This document shows, piece after piece, positions 27,475 through 37,969 of a stretch of 64,000 nt of DNA. This DNA comes from Parvimonas sp. oral taxon 393 str. F0440 (lineage in GTDB: Bacteria > Bacillota > Clostridia > Tissierellales > Peptoniphilaceae). The DNA lies in assembly GCA_000223315.2 (NCBI GenBank), contig AFUS01000005.1:533229-597228 (forward strand). The letters are read 5' to 3'. How positions within the stretch are numbered: position 1 is the first letter of the stretch; each line of letters begins with the position of its first letter. Made by a program: the position numbers and the translations under genes. Under the pieces are notes generated by a model, which was not told the DNA's origin, did no database searches, and saw only the letters and a program-made list of their open reading frames with translations.

Positions 27475-29464
27475 TTATCTTGCAATCATATCTTTTGATA
27501 TATCCACACTTCTAATATTAGTTCTAGTAATTGTTCTTGTTGTAAAACCCCAAATATTACTGTACCAATTTTTCTTCTCTTTATCATAGATAAAATGAAA
27601 TCCAACCGTGAATTCTTCAGGTGTTATTGATGTTAATTGTGGTGGTTTGCTATTTTGAGGATATGTTGTCTCTTGAACCAATAAATGTCCACCTATATAC
27701 ATTTCATAAGTATCCCCATATTCTCTTATTTCAAATGAATTAAGGTCGAATTCCATTGAAGGATAACCTCCAACATATTCTCTGCCGTTGTTTATTAATG
27801 ATTCAACTCTTTTTGCTTCAATTCTTAAAGATGGGTCTATCATTGTTGTCAATAAATTCGCATCTTTTTTTCCTCTTGATTGAACATCCTCTCTTAACAA
27901 TTCTATAGTTCTTGCAATAGCAACTTCCAATAATCTTTTATCAGTAAGAGATGTACTAACATTTATCTTTTTTTCTCCTTGGTAAGTAACTCCATCAGAA
28001 ATTGTATATCCCCAAGGCATTTTTGTTACAACTTTTAAAATATCACCTTGTTTTATATTTGTTCCGGATAATTTATTAAATTCTTTTACAGTTAATTCTG
28101 TATTTTTATCATTTACAAACAAGATACTGTTTTCATCTCTTGTTAAAATTTTAAAAGAACTTTCATTTGAATTTGTATCAAGTTTTTCAACTTCATTTGC
28201 AATTTGGTATTCAGTTCCCGCTCCATAAGAAACAGTTTTAATATCTGATTTTTCATCATAGAAAAGAGTAATATCTTCTTTTAATTTTATATTATTATCA
28301 TAATAAAAAATTGTATATTTTCCAGGAAATAACTCATATTCTTTATCTGAAACAGCCTCTTCCTTGCCATTTAATAAAATTGTAGTTTGTACTTCATCAT
28401 CCTTTTCAACTTTCAATTTTATTGGATCTAAATGAATTTTATAATCATCAAAAAGTCCTAATATTTTTCCGCTTTTTTGAAGTCTAATCGGTCTGTCACT
28501 CTTATAGTTCGAATCCTTTTTCAAATTTTCAGCATCTTCTTTAAGCCATTTTTCAATAGTCTTAAATTTAGTTTCATCTTCTTCAAAAGTTGAAATAAGA
28601 TATTCTGCTTGATTTTTATCAATTCCTTTTCCATTGAAAACTATATTCGTAGTATAAAATCCAATTTTTTTTGATTCCACACCTGATAAAATAGTCGGAA
28701 GTTTTACATCTATAGAATGATATGCCTTAAGTCCAAAAAATCCGACAATTGAAATTGCCAAAAGTATGGTAAATGAAAAAAGCATTTTTAAAGTTTTTGG
28801 AATTTTCGGCATTTCATATTTATTTACTTCTTTTTTGTTCTTATCTTCCTTTAACTTTACAGTTTCTTTAGGTTTTTCAGCTTCTTTTGGTTTAATTTCC
28901 TTTTGTTCTACAGTTTCTTTAGGCACTTCAGTATCTTTTATTTCAATATTTTTACCTGAATTTTGAGCAATTTCTTCCTTATCAATATTTTCTTTTTTTC
29001 AACATTTATAGTTTCTAAGACTTCCTGTTTTTTTCTTTATTCTTTTCTTTATTTTTATTTTTAGAGGCTTTGCTCCCCCTACGACGTCTTTCGTGTAGGG
29101 GAACAACATTGCCGTAAATAAGCTGAAGTCTTTGTGTTTCTGTTAAAATTTCATCTTCTTCTTTATTTTCTTCTTTATTCTTTTTTACATTTTCATTTTT
29201 TGATTCTTCTTTTAGTTTTTCTTCATCAGTTGAAAATGTATGGTCTTCCACTTCTGAATTTATAAGATTTGATTTAAAATCTAAATCATCAATTTCATTC
29301 TCTTCTTTCTTCGTTTCGAGAACAACTTCTTCAGAAATTTCTTTTTCGGAATAATCTTCTCTCCATTGAGAATAGTCGGATAAAATAGATTTATCAAATC
29401 CTCCCTCTGAAAAATTTGAAGAATTTTTTTCAATTTTATTCTTTTTTTTGTTTTTCTTAGACAC
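27475..29464 (-). CDS. TcaA/YvbJ-like membrane protein, with two apparent one-base frameshifts
   Basis: Pieces 29015-29464 and 27475-28926 join if one base is added to the T7 run at 29028-29034 and another to the T7 run at 28993-28999; the bridge then reads KKQEVLETINVEKKENIDKE. The result has an N-terminal Lys/Glu-rich low-complexity region of roughly 190 residues, a transmembrane helix (TLKMLFSFTILLAISIVGFF), then extracellular segments with repeated KYTIFYYDNNIKLKE-like beta modules and a C-terminal domain ending NWYSNIWGFTTRTITRTN. The layout matches TcaA/YvbJ proteins (TM, repeat domains, NTF2-like C-terminus). No zinc ribbon is seen. It starts GTG with GGAGGG upstream. Confidence 0.65.
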
Positions 29465-29489
29465 GAAAAAAACCCTCCTTAAATCTTTC

Positions 29490-31238
29490 CTACGCTTCTA
29501 ATTCTTTTTCTAATTCGTCAACTAAACCTTTGAAAACATCTAGAGCCTTATTAATTGAATTTTTATCTTCCATATCAATTCCTGCCGCTCTTAATTGTTC
29601 TATTGGTTGATGTCTACATCCATCCTTTAAGAAGTTTCTATAATTCTTTAATGCTTCTTTATCTCCCTTAACAACTCTGCTTGACAAGAAACTTGCTGCA
29701 CAGAAACTTGTTGCATATTTATATACATAAAAATTAGTGTAGAAATGAGGAATTCTTGCCCATAAGTAATTAGCTAATTCACTCTTTTCAACATGTTCTC
29801 CATAATATTTGTCGTTTAATTCACCCATAATTCTTGTGAAATCATCAGCAGTTAAGGCATTACCTGCTTCAACTTCTAGATGAGTATTTTTTTCAAACTC
29901 GCCAAACATTGTTTGTCTAAATACTGTTCCGATAAACATATTGATATAATAGTTTAAAATATAAATCTTTTCGTGTTTATCTTTAACATTTTTCAACATA
30001 TAGTCTAATAGAGTTAATTCATTGAAAGTTGATGCAACTTCTGCAACGAAAATCTTATATTGTGCATATAGATAGTCATTATTTGATTTTGAATAATAAC
30101 TATGCATTGAATGTCCAAATTCATGAGCTAATGTAAACATACTGTCTAATGTATCAGTATAATTCATTAGGATATATGGATCTGTATCATAACTTCCCCA
30201 AGAATATGCTCCACCAGCTTTTCCTTCTCTTGGATAAACGTCAACCCAACGATCATCAAAACCTCTATTTAAAACTTCAATATAGTCTTCTCCCAATGGC
30301 TTAAGACCTTCAGTTATCAACTCTCTTGCTTTTTCATAAGGATATTTTTGGTCAAATTCTTTTTCTAAATTTACAGAAACATCCCACATATATTGTTTGT
30401 CTTTCTTTAAAGCTTTCTTTCTTAAACCATAATATTTATGAAGAGAAGGTAGATATTCTTCAATACTTTCTATCAAAGAATCATAAACTGTTTCAGGTAC
30501 ACAATCTTGGAATAATTCCATATATCTGGCTGAAGGATAATTTTTAACCTTTGCAAGTATTGTTAAATTTTTAATTGCACTATATAGTGTTGTAGCATAA
30601 GTATTCTTGAAATTTGAAACAGTTCCATACATTTTATCAAATGCTTCTTTTCTTACTTCTTCATTTTCATCTAAAAGGAAAGCATTGTAATTTGCAGGAG
30701 TTAGTTTTTCACCATCTTTGCTCTCAATTTTTCCATAGTCCATATCGGCAAAACTTAACATATAGAATGAGTTTTGACCTGTTCCCATCATTTCGCTACA
30801 ATTTGCAAGAAGTTTTTCTTCATCTGCACTTAAAGTATGAGGTTTAAATCTTAAAATATTTTCAAAATGTACTCTATACTTTTCATTATCTCCCTCTTTG
30901 TAAAAGTTTTCCAATTCTTCATCTGATAAACTCATTAAGAAAGGATCAAAAAATGCCATAGCAGAACCTAATCTTGTACCTAGTGAATTTACTTCTAAAG
31001 CTAATTTTTGAGATTCAGGAACTCTACTGTCTTCATCTCTTTTCATATATGAATAAGTATATAATTTTTCCATAAGTCTATTTGCTTTTTCAGATAATTC
31101 CATAATATTTTTTAAATTTTTAACAGATTTTTCTTCCTTTGTAAGTCTTTCAACAAACTCATCACAAAGTTTTATCTCTGCTCTTGCTTCATCTACATTC
31201 TTGTAGATTTTTTCTAATGACCAATTATATTTTTCCAT
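29490..31238 (-). CDS. pepF: Oligoendopeptidase F
   Basis: M3-family zinc metallopeptidase of about 582 residues that cleaves short peptides in the cytosol. The zinc site is LAHEFGHSMHSYYS, with the third ligand Glu in IFVAEVASTFNELTLL. The N-terminal helical domain (YNWSLEKIYKNVDEA) and C-terminal ARIPHFYTNFYVYKYATSF segment are as in PepF. Two ATGs lie side by side; I take the second (31236-31238) because GGAGG is then five bases away. The next gene starts only 25 bases downstream of its stop. Confidence 0.93.
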   Translation of the reverse strand: MEKYNWSLEKIYKNVDEARAEIKLCDEFVERLTKEEKSVKNLKNIMELSEKANRLMEKLYTYSYMKRDEDSRVPESQKLALEVNSLGTRLGSAMAFFDPFLMSLSDEELENFYKEGDNEKYRVHFENILRFKPHTLSADEEKLLANCSEMMGTGQNSFYMLSFADMDYGKIESKDGEKLTPANYNAFLLDENEEVRKEAFDKMYGTVSNFKNTYATTLYSAIKNLTILAKVKNYPSARYMELFQDCVPETVYDSLIESIEEYLPSLHKYYGLRKKALKKDKQYMWDVSVNLEKEFDQKYPYEKARELITEGLKPLGEDYIEVLNRGFDDRWVDVYPREGKAGGAYSWGSYDTDPYILMNYTDTLDSMFTLAHEFGHSMHSYYSKSNNDYLYAQYKIFVAEVASTFNELTLLDYMLKNVKDKHEKIYILNYYINMFIGTVFRQTMFGEFEKNTHLEVEAGNALTADDFTRIMGELNDKYYGEHVEKSELANYLWARIPHFYTNFYVYKYATSFCAASFLSSRVVKGDKEALKNYRNFLKDGCRHQPIEQLRAAGIDMEDKNSINKALDVFKGLVDELEKELEA

Positions 31239-31464
31239 CATAACCTCCAAATAAAAACTAAATTTTCACAAATTAATTTTACCATTTTTTAAATTTTTAT
31301 CAACATATATGATAATTATTTACAAATATATATATTTTAATTATATATAATTTTTTATTGAAAACATTTTTATTATTATTTTAACTTTTTAGCACTCAAA
31401 TTTCTTAACTACAAAAAAAGTTGAGAAGTTTAAACTTCTCAACCTTAATTTTTTGACCTAAAAA
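31239..31464. other. Intergenic AT-rich stretch with terminator
   Basis: Contains the terminator of the adhesin gene at 31413-31446. The remainder (31250-31400) is very AT-rich, the likely place for the pepF promoter. Confidence 0.5.
31413..31446 (-). terminator. Terminator after the vWA/Cna-B protein gene
   Basis: GGTTGAGAAGTTTAAACTTCTCAACTT is a long perfect inverted repeat followed by T7 on the minus strand. Confidence 0.85.
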
Positions 31465-34400
31465 TTATTGATCTTTTCTTCTCTTTGTAAGAATCACTCC
31501 AGCAAAACTACTAATTACTAGCATTGTAAGTCCAGTTCCAGAAATAGACATTTTTGGTAATTTTCCATTTTCGTCTTTTTTTGTAATTGTATTTGTTACT
31601 TCTACAGTTTTTCTTTATCTGTAGATTTAAGTGTAACTTTTCCATCTGCTACTGAGTAAGTTGTTTTGCATCCTTTTGCATCTGTTTCTTCTACTTTATA
31701 TTCTCCAAAGTATAGTCCTTTTAATTCTCTACTTTCTCCAGGTGACAATTTGAAAGTTTCTTCATATCCATTTGGTCCTGTTACTTTGAATTCAAATTTA
31801 ATAGATTTTGATGTATTTCTAGTTCCTGATGCTATTAGGTTTTTCTTTACTGTTAGCTTACCTAAGTTTTCTTCTCCGTTTACTGCTTTATTCTTTATTG
31901 TAGCAACTCCGTTTTCAACTTCGGTACTTTCTACTATAGTCCAGTTTCCATTATTTACATCATCTGCATTCTTGAAACTTTCTTTTACAATGAAAGTATA
32001 GTCCTTTCCATTGTTATCTTTTGTCTTTAAGTTTTCCCATTTTGCAGTTGTTGTTGTTCCATCTATTACTTTTACTTCTGCTTCAGGTACTTTCTCTTCT
32101 TCTCCTCCTGCTACTTTTCTGTAAAGAGTTAAGTTTATTTCAGGTCTCTTCAGCTTTCCTTCTTCCGGTCCGTCCCATTCTTTTGTTACTTCTACTTTCC
32201 CGTCTGTAGGTTGCTTATATGTGTTTGTTATATTGTTTCCGTTTTGTGTTACTGTATAAGTGTTGTTGTTAATTTTAAATTCATTATCATCATTTGCGTC
32301 TTTTTCTTTTACTGTATAATTAATTAACTTTCCACTTGTATTATATTTTTTTACTCCTGTCCATTTATAAGTAAATTGAGATGCTGTTCCATTATTAGGA
32401 GTAATTTCTAATTTATCTGCATTATCATCTGTTACATCTTTTCCATCTGCATAAAGTTTAAATTCAGGTGCAGTATGATCAGCTGTCGGTCCGTTTACCC
32501 AAGTTTTACTAGCTTCAAAATCCGTAGTATAGTCGTTATTTTCAGGTCTATTAATAATTTCAACAGAAGCTTCTTTTTTATCAACTTTAACTGTAACAAT
32601 TCCATCATTTACTCCGTCACTGTCAATAAAATTAGGAGTTTTTCCTTCTTCTGTTATCTTATAAATACCATAGTGAAGACCCGTAATTTCTTTTGTTTCT
32701 CCTACACTAAGTTCATAAGTTTGTCTAAAAATTTCTTCATCTGAATATAGTGACTTTCCTACTACCGTTATAGTATACTTTGGTTCACCACTACGTAAGT
32801 TTTTAGGCAATAAACTATTCAAATTAGATATAAAATTATTAAATGGTAAATTATCATCAGGATTAAAAGTCTTCTTTATAGTAAGTTTACCATTTGCTTT
32901 TTCTTTGTTTGTTACGGTTATTGTCGTATTTAACGGTTCTCCATTAGCATTTTTTGGAACAAGCCAGTTAGACAAACTATTATCATTACCTTTTCCACTT
33001 TGTGTTCCATCCCAAGTTTTCCATTTAACATCAATATCATAATCATTTTGTTCACTTGAAGGACTTCCAGAAAATTTATTTTCAGTAAGTGTATAATGCT
33101 TATCTATACGCAAATCAGCCATAACTCTTGCTGCATTGCCTTTAACTTCATAATCTTGATTAAATGCGTTATCTTCTTGTAATTTTAAATTAAAATTAAA
33201 TTTTCTCTCATCACTGCTTGGAATTTTATTTCCTCTGGAATCTAAAAGTACTTTTTCCATTTTTATGATTACAGGCTTTGCATTTGGCTTTGGAAAAGCA
33301 GGAGTTTGTTTATTTCCATTAATATCTATATAGCTTACACTTGCATTTCCATTTGTATCATAATGTCCATTTGCATCAGGTTCTACATTTAAAATATCGT
33401 CATTAATAACCACACGATACTTTAACTCTGCATACTTAATATCTGAACCCTCTTCAATTGGAGTAGTTACTGTTCCGGGATTCCATATCAATTTGTGTGG
33501 AGTTACACTTGTATCATAAGTCGGTGCGGGATTTTCCGGAACTGCCTTGATATTAGAAACTTCTCCTACAGGAATTTGAAATCCGGCTCCCATCGGATCG
33601 GTAACATGAGCATCTTTCATAGCAGATGAAATCTTTCCTGCTATTTCATTAAAAATCTTATTTAATTCTGCCGGTGTTGCATTGTAAGACTGTCCCGGAG
33701 ATGCTACAGCATTCAATACTTTAGTTCCTGTTTGTCCCGCTTCTAAAGCGATAGACCAAATACTATAACCCGAAGTTTTAGCATATTTTGACTGTGCAAT
33801 TGCATTATTTCCATGATTGTGATACAAATAATATTTAAAAGGTTTCCATTTTTTCCAAATTAAACCATTTCCATTTCCTATTCTCTCGTCTGTAAATGCT
33901 TCTTTAGGAATATTAATATCAGGATTAATTTCATTAGAGAAATAATCATCTGCATTATATCCATTACCAATTAAATAACTGAAAGTAGGTTCACCATCTG
34001 AAAGAAAAACAATATGTTTATTGTCTGCATTGGAATTTGCAAGAATAGCTTCCGCTTGTTTAATTCCGGACTGTGTAAATGTTCCACCATCCGCATAAAT
34101 CCTATCTACAGCATTTTTCAAATTCTCCTTATTATTTGTTAATCCTTGATCCGTTCTAACATCAGATGCAAAAGATACAATAGAAATACGAGTATTATTA
34201 CTTGGCAATAATTTATCAATAAATTCACGTGCAGCCTCTTTTGCTTTTTTCATACGAGAATTGTCATTCATACTACCAGAACGGTCTATAACTAAAACAA
34301 TATCTGATTTTTTGCTGACATCTTTAGCTTCCATACGAAGAGTTACATCAAAAGTATTAAGTTTTCCTTCAACTTTTTTTACTTCCTTAAACAGCATTAC

Positions 34401-34610
34401 CTCTCCAGGTCTTGTCGGATGATCAACTCCTATAACAGGTGAATTGTTGGCACGTTTTAAATTTTTCTTGCTTCCAACTGTAGTATGAGTACCACTTGAT
34501 TTATTATCATTTCTTTGAGCAAAAGATATACCTGATAAAACTACAGGCATTAGTATTGATAATATTAGCGATACTATAATCATCTTCTTGCATTTCCTTA
34601 AAATTCTCAT
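31465..34610 (-). CDS. vWA and Cna-B domain cell-wall protein, sorting signal out of frame
   Basis: About 1,048 residues if restored. A signal peptide (MIIVSLILSILMPVVLSGIS) is followed by a von Willebrand A domain with the MIDAS motif DIVLVIDRSGSM (near residue 105), a middle region, and three or more Cna-B-type beta domains (for example DFEASKTWVNGP, GKVEVTKEWDGP, LGKLTVKKNLIA). The layout resembles sortase-built pilus-tip or MSCRAMM adhesins. The frame stops with KSTDKEKL and TAG (31602-31604). With one extra base in the T5 run at 31608-31612 it reads EKTVEVTNT..., then LPKMSISGTG, a hydrophobic helix and KRRKDQ. LPKMS departs from canonical LPxTG. Confidence 0.85.
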
Positions 34611-34755
34611 TTTTTCTCCCCTTCCATAAATATTAATTTAATATTAATTTTTGTAGTAAAATACATCAACAACTCTCGCATTACTCTACTAATCAAAACT
34701 AAATACTTAAATTATTTTTTTAATAAAAAATAATGAATACTCAATCTCAATTTAT

Positions 34756-34785
34756 ATTATATATACTTATATGTATATTTGTCAA
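34756..34785 (-). promoter_or_regulatory. Promoter of the vWA/Cna-B gene
   Basis: TTGACA (complement at 34780-34785), 18-base spacer, TATAAT (complement at 34756-34761). A 5-prime untranslated region of about 140 bases follows before the ATG at 34610. Confidence 0.7.
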
Positions 34786-34927
34786 GTTTTATATAGATTA
34801 ATTTGATAAAATTTTTAATATAATCTATATAAAATTTACCATAATATATAAAATTTCTAATTTTTTAATTTTACGGATAAAGAAATTTTTTATAAATTTT
34901 AATCTCTAAACATTTGTAATTTTTTAT

Positions 34928-34957
34928 AAAAAAAAGAATGTCTGCACATTCTTTTTT
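34928..34957. terminator. Terminator after the DsrE-like gene
   Basis: AAAAAGAATGTCTGCACATTCTTTTTT: an AGAATGT/ACATTCT stem with T runs, directly after the gene. Confidence 0.75.
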
Positions 34958-34964
34958 AAATATT

Positions 34965-35288
34965 TTAATCTATTGTATATTCAATCCAGCCCTCAGATTT
35001 TCTTTTAATAATTTCTCCTATTCCGGCTGATACTATTTGAATATTTTTTTGCTCATAATTTGGTTTTAATCCGTTTAAAGCATTTTTACAGAGTTTAACT
35101 TGTAAACTTTCATCCTTAAAAAACTCATCTTCTTCTAAGAAATGTGTAACTACATTACCTGCACAAACAATTTCAATCTCGCAAGTATCTCCCGTTTCTT
35201 CACAATATCTTCTGTAATTTACAATTTTAGCTTTTAATTTATCTATGAGTTTTAATCTTTCAATTCTAAATATCACCTTATAATTCAT
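34965..35288 (-). CDS. DsrE-family (COG1416-like) small protein
   Basis: 107 residues in an alternating alpha/beta pattern: KVIFRI... at the start, CEIEIVCAGNVVTHFLE in the middle, CKNALNGL, and IVSAGIGEIIKRKSEGWIEY at the end. This matches the Firmicutes branch of the intracellular sulfur DsrE/DsrF fold, whose single Cys sits before the ALN motif. The biochemical role is unknown. It is the last gene of the FHA-FtsW-PBP unit, eight bases behind the penicillin-binding protein gene, but no link to cell-wall work is known. Confidence 0.68.
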   Translation of the reverse strand: MNYKVIFRIERLKLIDKLKAKIVNYRRYCEETGDTCEIEIVCAGNVVTHFLEEDEFFKDESLQVKLCKNALNGLKPNYEQKNIQIVSAGIGEIIKRKSEGWIEYTID

Positions 35289-35296
35289 ATTATCTC

Positions 35297-36697
35297 CTAA
35301 TATCCAAGTTCTATTGCCTTATTTACAAGTTTTTTTACAAGTGGAATCATTTCAGCCGCTAATTTATTTTCCTCTTCAAAAAATGCAGTACATACAATTG
35401 TAGGATTATCTACAGGATAAAAAAGAGTTACCCAAGAGTGAATTTTATCTTTTGTTTTTTCAGCGGTACCGGTTTTACCTGCAACTTTCTTTCCTCTTAT
35501 AAATCCAACAAAGTTTTTATCTCCTGAAGATTTTAAATAATCTTTCATTGTATCCATTACTTGTTTATCAGCAACTTTTGATAAAACTTCAGGTGTAGTT
35601 TTTTCGATTATTTTTCCGTTCGGATCTAAAATTTCTCCTACAATATAAGGTTTCATCATATTTCCGCCATTTGCAATTGCACTTGTAAACATTGCTACAT
35701 GTAATGGAGTAACTAAGTCTTTTCCCTGCCCGAATGCTCCGGTTGCAAGTTCCAAAGCAGTAGTTTTATCATTATATGGAATTGGAGAAATAGCAGTTTT
35801 TAATTCGAAAGGAATCTCTTGACCGAACATAAATCTTTTACTAACATCAATCATTGCATCAACACCTATTTTTTGTACCTGATCAGCAAAATATGTGTTT
35901 GAAGATTTAACTAATGCTTTTCTCAAATCTATATTTCCATTTGCTTCCTTTGCGTAGTTGTTTATTTTGTAATGGTCAATAGTTGTTGAACCTTTATCAT
36001 TATAATTCAAGTCGCTACCACTTAGTTTTTCAAGCAATGCAGTTCCTGTTATTAATTTATAAACAGATCCCGGTGGAAAAAGTCCTGCAATACTTCTTGA
36101 TAAAAGAGGTGCATTTTCTTCATCGGCGATAATATTTTTCCAATTAGCTTCTATTGTATTCGGGTCAAAGGTCGGTCTGTCCGCCATTGTGATTATTGAA
36201 CCTGTTTGTGGATTCATCAAAATCATAGAGCCCTTATGTCCTTCTAAAAGTGAAGAAGCATATTTTTGCAATTCAGAATTTGTAGTCAATTTTACTGAGT
36301 TACCCTCTTTTTGATCTATCAAAATTTTCTTTAATTCACCAATAGGAGTTTTATCCTGTTTATTCAAAAGAGTTGTATTAAATTTTTTCTCAATTCCTGT
36401 CTTTCCATATTTTTTGCTGTTATATCCGACTATATGGGCATAGGATTCTCCATAAGGAAAATATCTATATTTATCCCCATTTTCGTCAGTTTTAGTTTCA
36501 GCTAAAATATTTCCTTCAGAATCTAAAATATTTCCTCTTTTTAATTTGTTATCATCAACCCAATTTCTTTTATTGTCATCAGAGTTTTTAAGTTTATCAG
36601 CTTTTACAACTTGAAAATAAGTCATATATCCAAGAATTAAAATAAATAATAAACTTATAAAAGTTAAAACTCTTTTATATCTTTTAATTTCAACCAT
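35297..36697 (-). CDS. Penicillin-binding protein, class B transpeptidase
   Basis: 466 residues: N-terminal membrane anchor (VLTFISLLFILILGYMTYF), a non-catalytic domain, then the transpeptidase. The active-site Ser lies in PGSVYK (SxxK), the second motif is SSN in VKSSNTYFAD, and KTGT is in VAGKTGTAEK. It cross-links peptidoglycan outside the membrane and is a beta-lactam target. It resembles the PbpA-type partner of an FtsW/RodA polymerase; the FtsW-like gene is immediately upstream, nine bases away. Confidence 0.9.
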   Translation of the reverse strand: MVEIKRYKRVLTFISLLFILILGYMTYFQVVKADKLKNSDDNKRNWVDDNKLKRGNILDSEGNILAETKTDENGDKYRYFPYGESYAHIVGYNSKKYGKTGIEKKFNTTLLNKQDKTPIGELKKILIDQKEGNSVKLTTNSELQKYASSLLEGHKGSMILMNPQTGSIITMADRPTFDPNTIEANWKNIIADEENAPLLSRSIAGLFPPGSVYKLITGTALLEKLSGSDLNYNDKGSTTIDHYKINNYAKEANGNIDLRKALVKSSNTYFADQVQKIGVDAMIDVSKRFMFGQEIPFELKTAISPIPYNDKTTALELATGAFGQGKDLVTPLHVAMFTSAIANGGNMMKPYIVGEILDPNGKIIEKTTPEVLSKVADKQVMDTMKDYLKSSGDKNFVGFIRGKKVAGKTGTAEKTKDKIHSWVTLFYPVDNPTIVCTAFFEEENKLAAEMIPLVKKLVNKAIELGY

Positions 36698-36706
36698 ATT
36701 ATTCTC

Positions 36707-37969
36707 CTATATATTTTCTTCAGAGGCATATTGTAAAATTCCCAAAGCGATGAAACTTGAAAGAATTGAAGAACCTCCATAGCTAACAAAAGGAATTGTA
36801 ATTCCCGTAAGCGGAATAAGTTTTAAAATCCCACCAAACATAATCAATGACTGAAAGGCGAAAATTAATGAAAGGCAGAAAGCTACATATTTGTAGAATT
36901 TATTATGTTGTTCCATAGAAGTTTTTATTCCCCTATAAGTTAGGATTAAAAACAACATAACTACTCCCATTCCCATTAAAATTCCCATTTCTTCACAAAT
37001 ACTTGCAAATATATAGTCACTTTCCGCAAAAGGAATATAATCAGGTCTGCCAAGTCCAAGACCTTTCCCGAAAAATCCCCCACTTGCTATAGCATAGAAA
37101 CCTTGAATAATTTGGTAACCCATTCCGTCGGCATATTTAAAAGGATCCAGCCATATTTTTACTCTTACCTTAACATGAGTAAATAAAATGTATCCTAAAA
37201 CAGCTCCAAAAGAAAGAATTATAAGATTGATAAACATATATTTTCTATGCGGTTCATACATATACTGTGCAAAGATAAAGACTCCTGAAAACACAAGTAC
37301 AGTCCCCAAGTCCTTTTGTAAAAATAAAAATCCTAAAAAAGTATAGAAAAAGAAATGGAGACTATATCTCTTCAAAATATCTTTTTCAAACTTATCCCTA
37401 TTCTTATAAAAAGCTGCAATAAGGAAAACAAATGCAATCTTTATTAGCTCGGATGGTTGGAAAGCAAAATTCGAACCTAATCTTATCCAATTCTTTGCAC
37501 CATTAATTCTTCTACCGAATAGAATAGTTGCAATAAATAAAAGATAAGAAATTCCGGCATAAAAGTAATACATTTTACTCCAAATTTTTATATATTTTAA
37601 AATTAAATATACAATCCAAAAGGCTACAATTCCTATACAAAACCAGATAATTTGTCTATATGCCAATTTGTTATTCAGCCTGTAAATCTCTAAAATTCCA
37701 ATGGAAAATAACATATTTGCAATAAGCATTATATAATAATCGCCCCTTGTAAACTTTTGTACCAATTTCCCTGAAATATATACAAAACCAATTAAGGCAA
37801 CCATAAAAAATAATTTAGTTTTGTCAAAATTAGCAAAATCCCTAGCCATTATTAGAAATAGTCCTAAAATTTGAAAGAATAGTAAAAGACCTTGAATACT
37901 CTTTGTACTGACATAGGAATTTACATTTAGAGTTCTAAATCTTGACTTCAATACTTTACTAATCATCAT
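36707..37969 (-). CDS. FtsW/RodA/SpoVE family peptidoglycan polymerase
   Basis: About 420 residues with ten or so transmembrane helices, a SEDS glycosyltransferase. Landmarks are GRRINGAKNWIRLGSNFAFQPSELIK and GLGLGRPDYIPFAESDYIFASICEE near the periplasmic catalytic loop, ending FVSYGGSSILSSFIALGILQ. It polymerises lipid II and pairs with the downstream class B PBP. The start lies inside the end of the FHA gene; I take the ATG at 37967-37969 because GAGGA sits six bases before it. Clear translational coupling. Confidence 0.9.
   Translation of the reverse strand: MMISKVLKSRFRTLNVNSYVSTKSIQGLLLFFQILGLFLIMARDFANFDKTKLFFMVALIGFVYISGKLVQKFTRGDYYIMLIANMLFSIGILEIYRLNNKLAYRQIIWFCIGIVAFWIVYLILKYIKIWSKMYYFYAGISYLLFIATILFGRRINGAKNWIRLGSNFAFQPSELIKIAFVFLIAAFYKNRDKFEKDILKRYSLHFFFYTFLGFLFLQKDLGTVLVFSGVFIFAQYMYEPHRKYMFINLIILSFGAVLGYILFTHVKVRVKIWLDPFKYADGMGYQIIQGFYAIASGGFFGKGLGLGRPDYIPFAESDYIFASICEEMGILMGMGVVMLFLILTYRGIKTSMEQHNKFYKYVAFCLSLIFAFQSLIMFGGILKLIPLTGITIPFVSYGGSSILSSFIALGILQYASEENI

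Larger units (their letters stand above)
34611..34964. other. Intergenic stretch with adhesin promoter and DsrE terminator
   Basis: Holds the promoter at 34756-34785 and the terminator at 34928-34957. Between them is AT-rich sequence with no gene. Confidence 0.55.

Noticed and set aside
31602..31620. Programmed -1 frameshifting as the main explanation for the adhesin break
   Set aside because: GAAAAAC lacks a good slippery heptamer and no stimulatory structure is evident; other genes show the same one-base loss without such signals.
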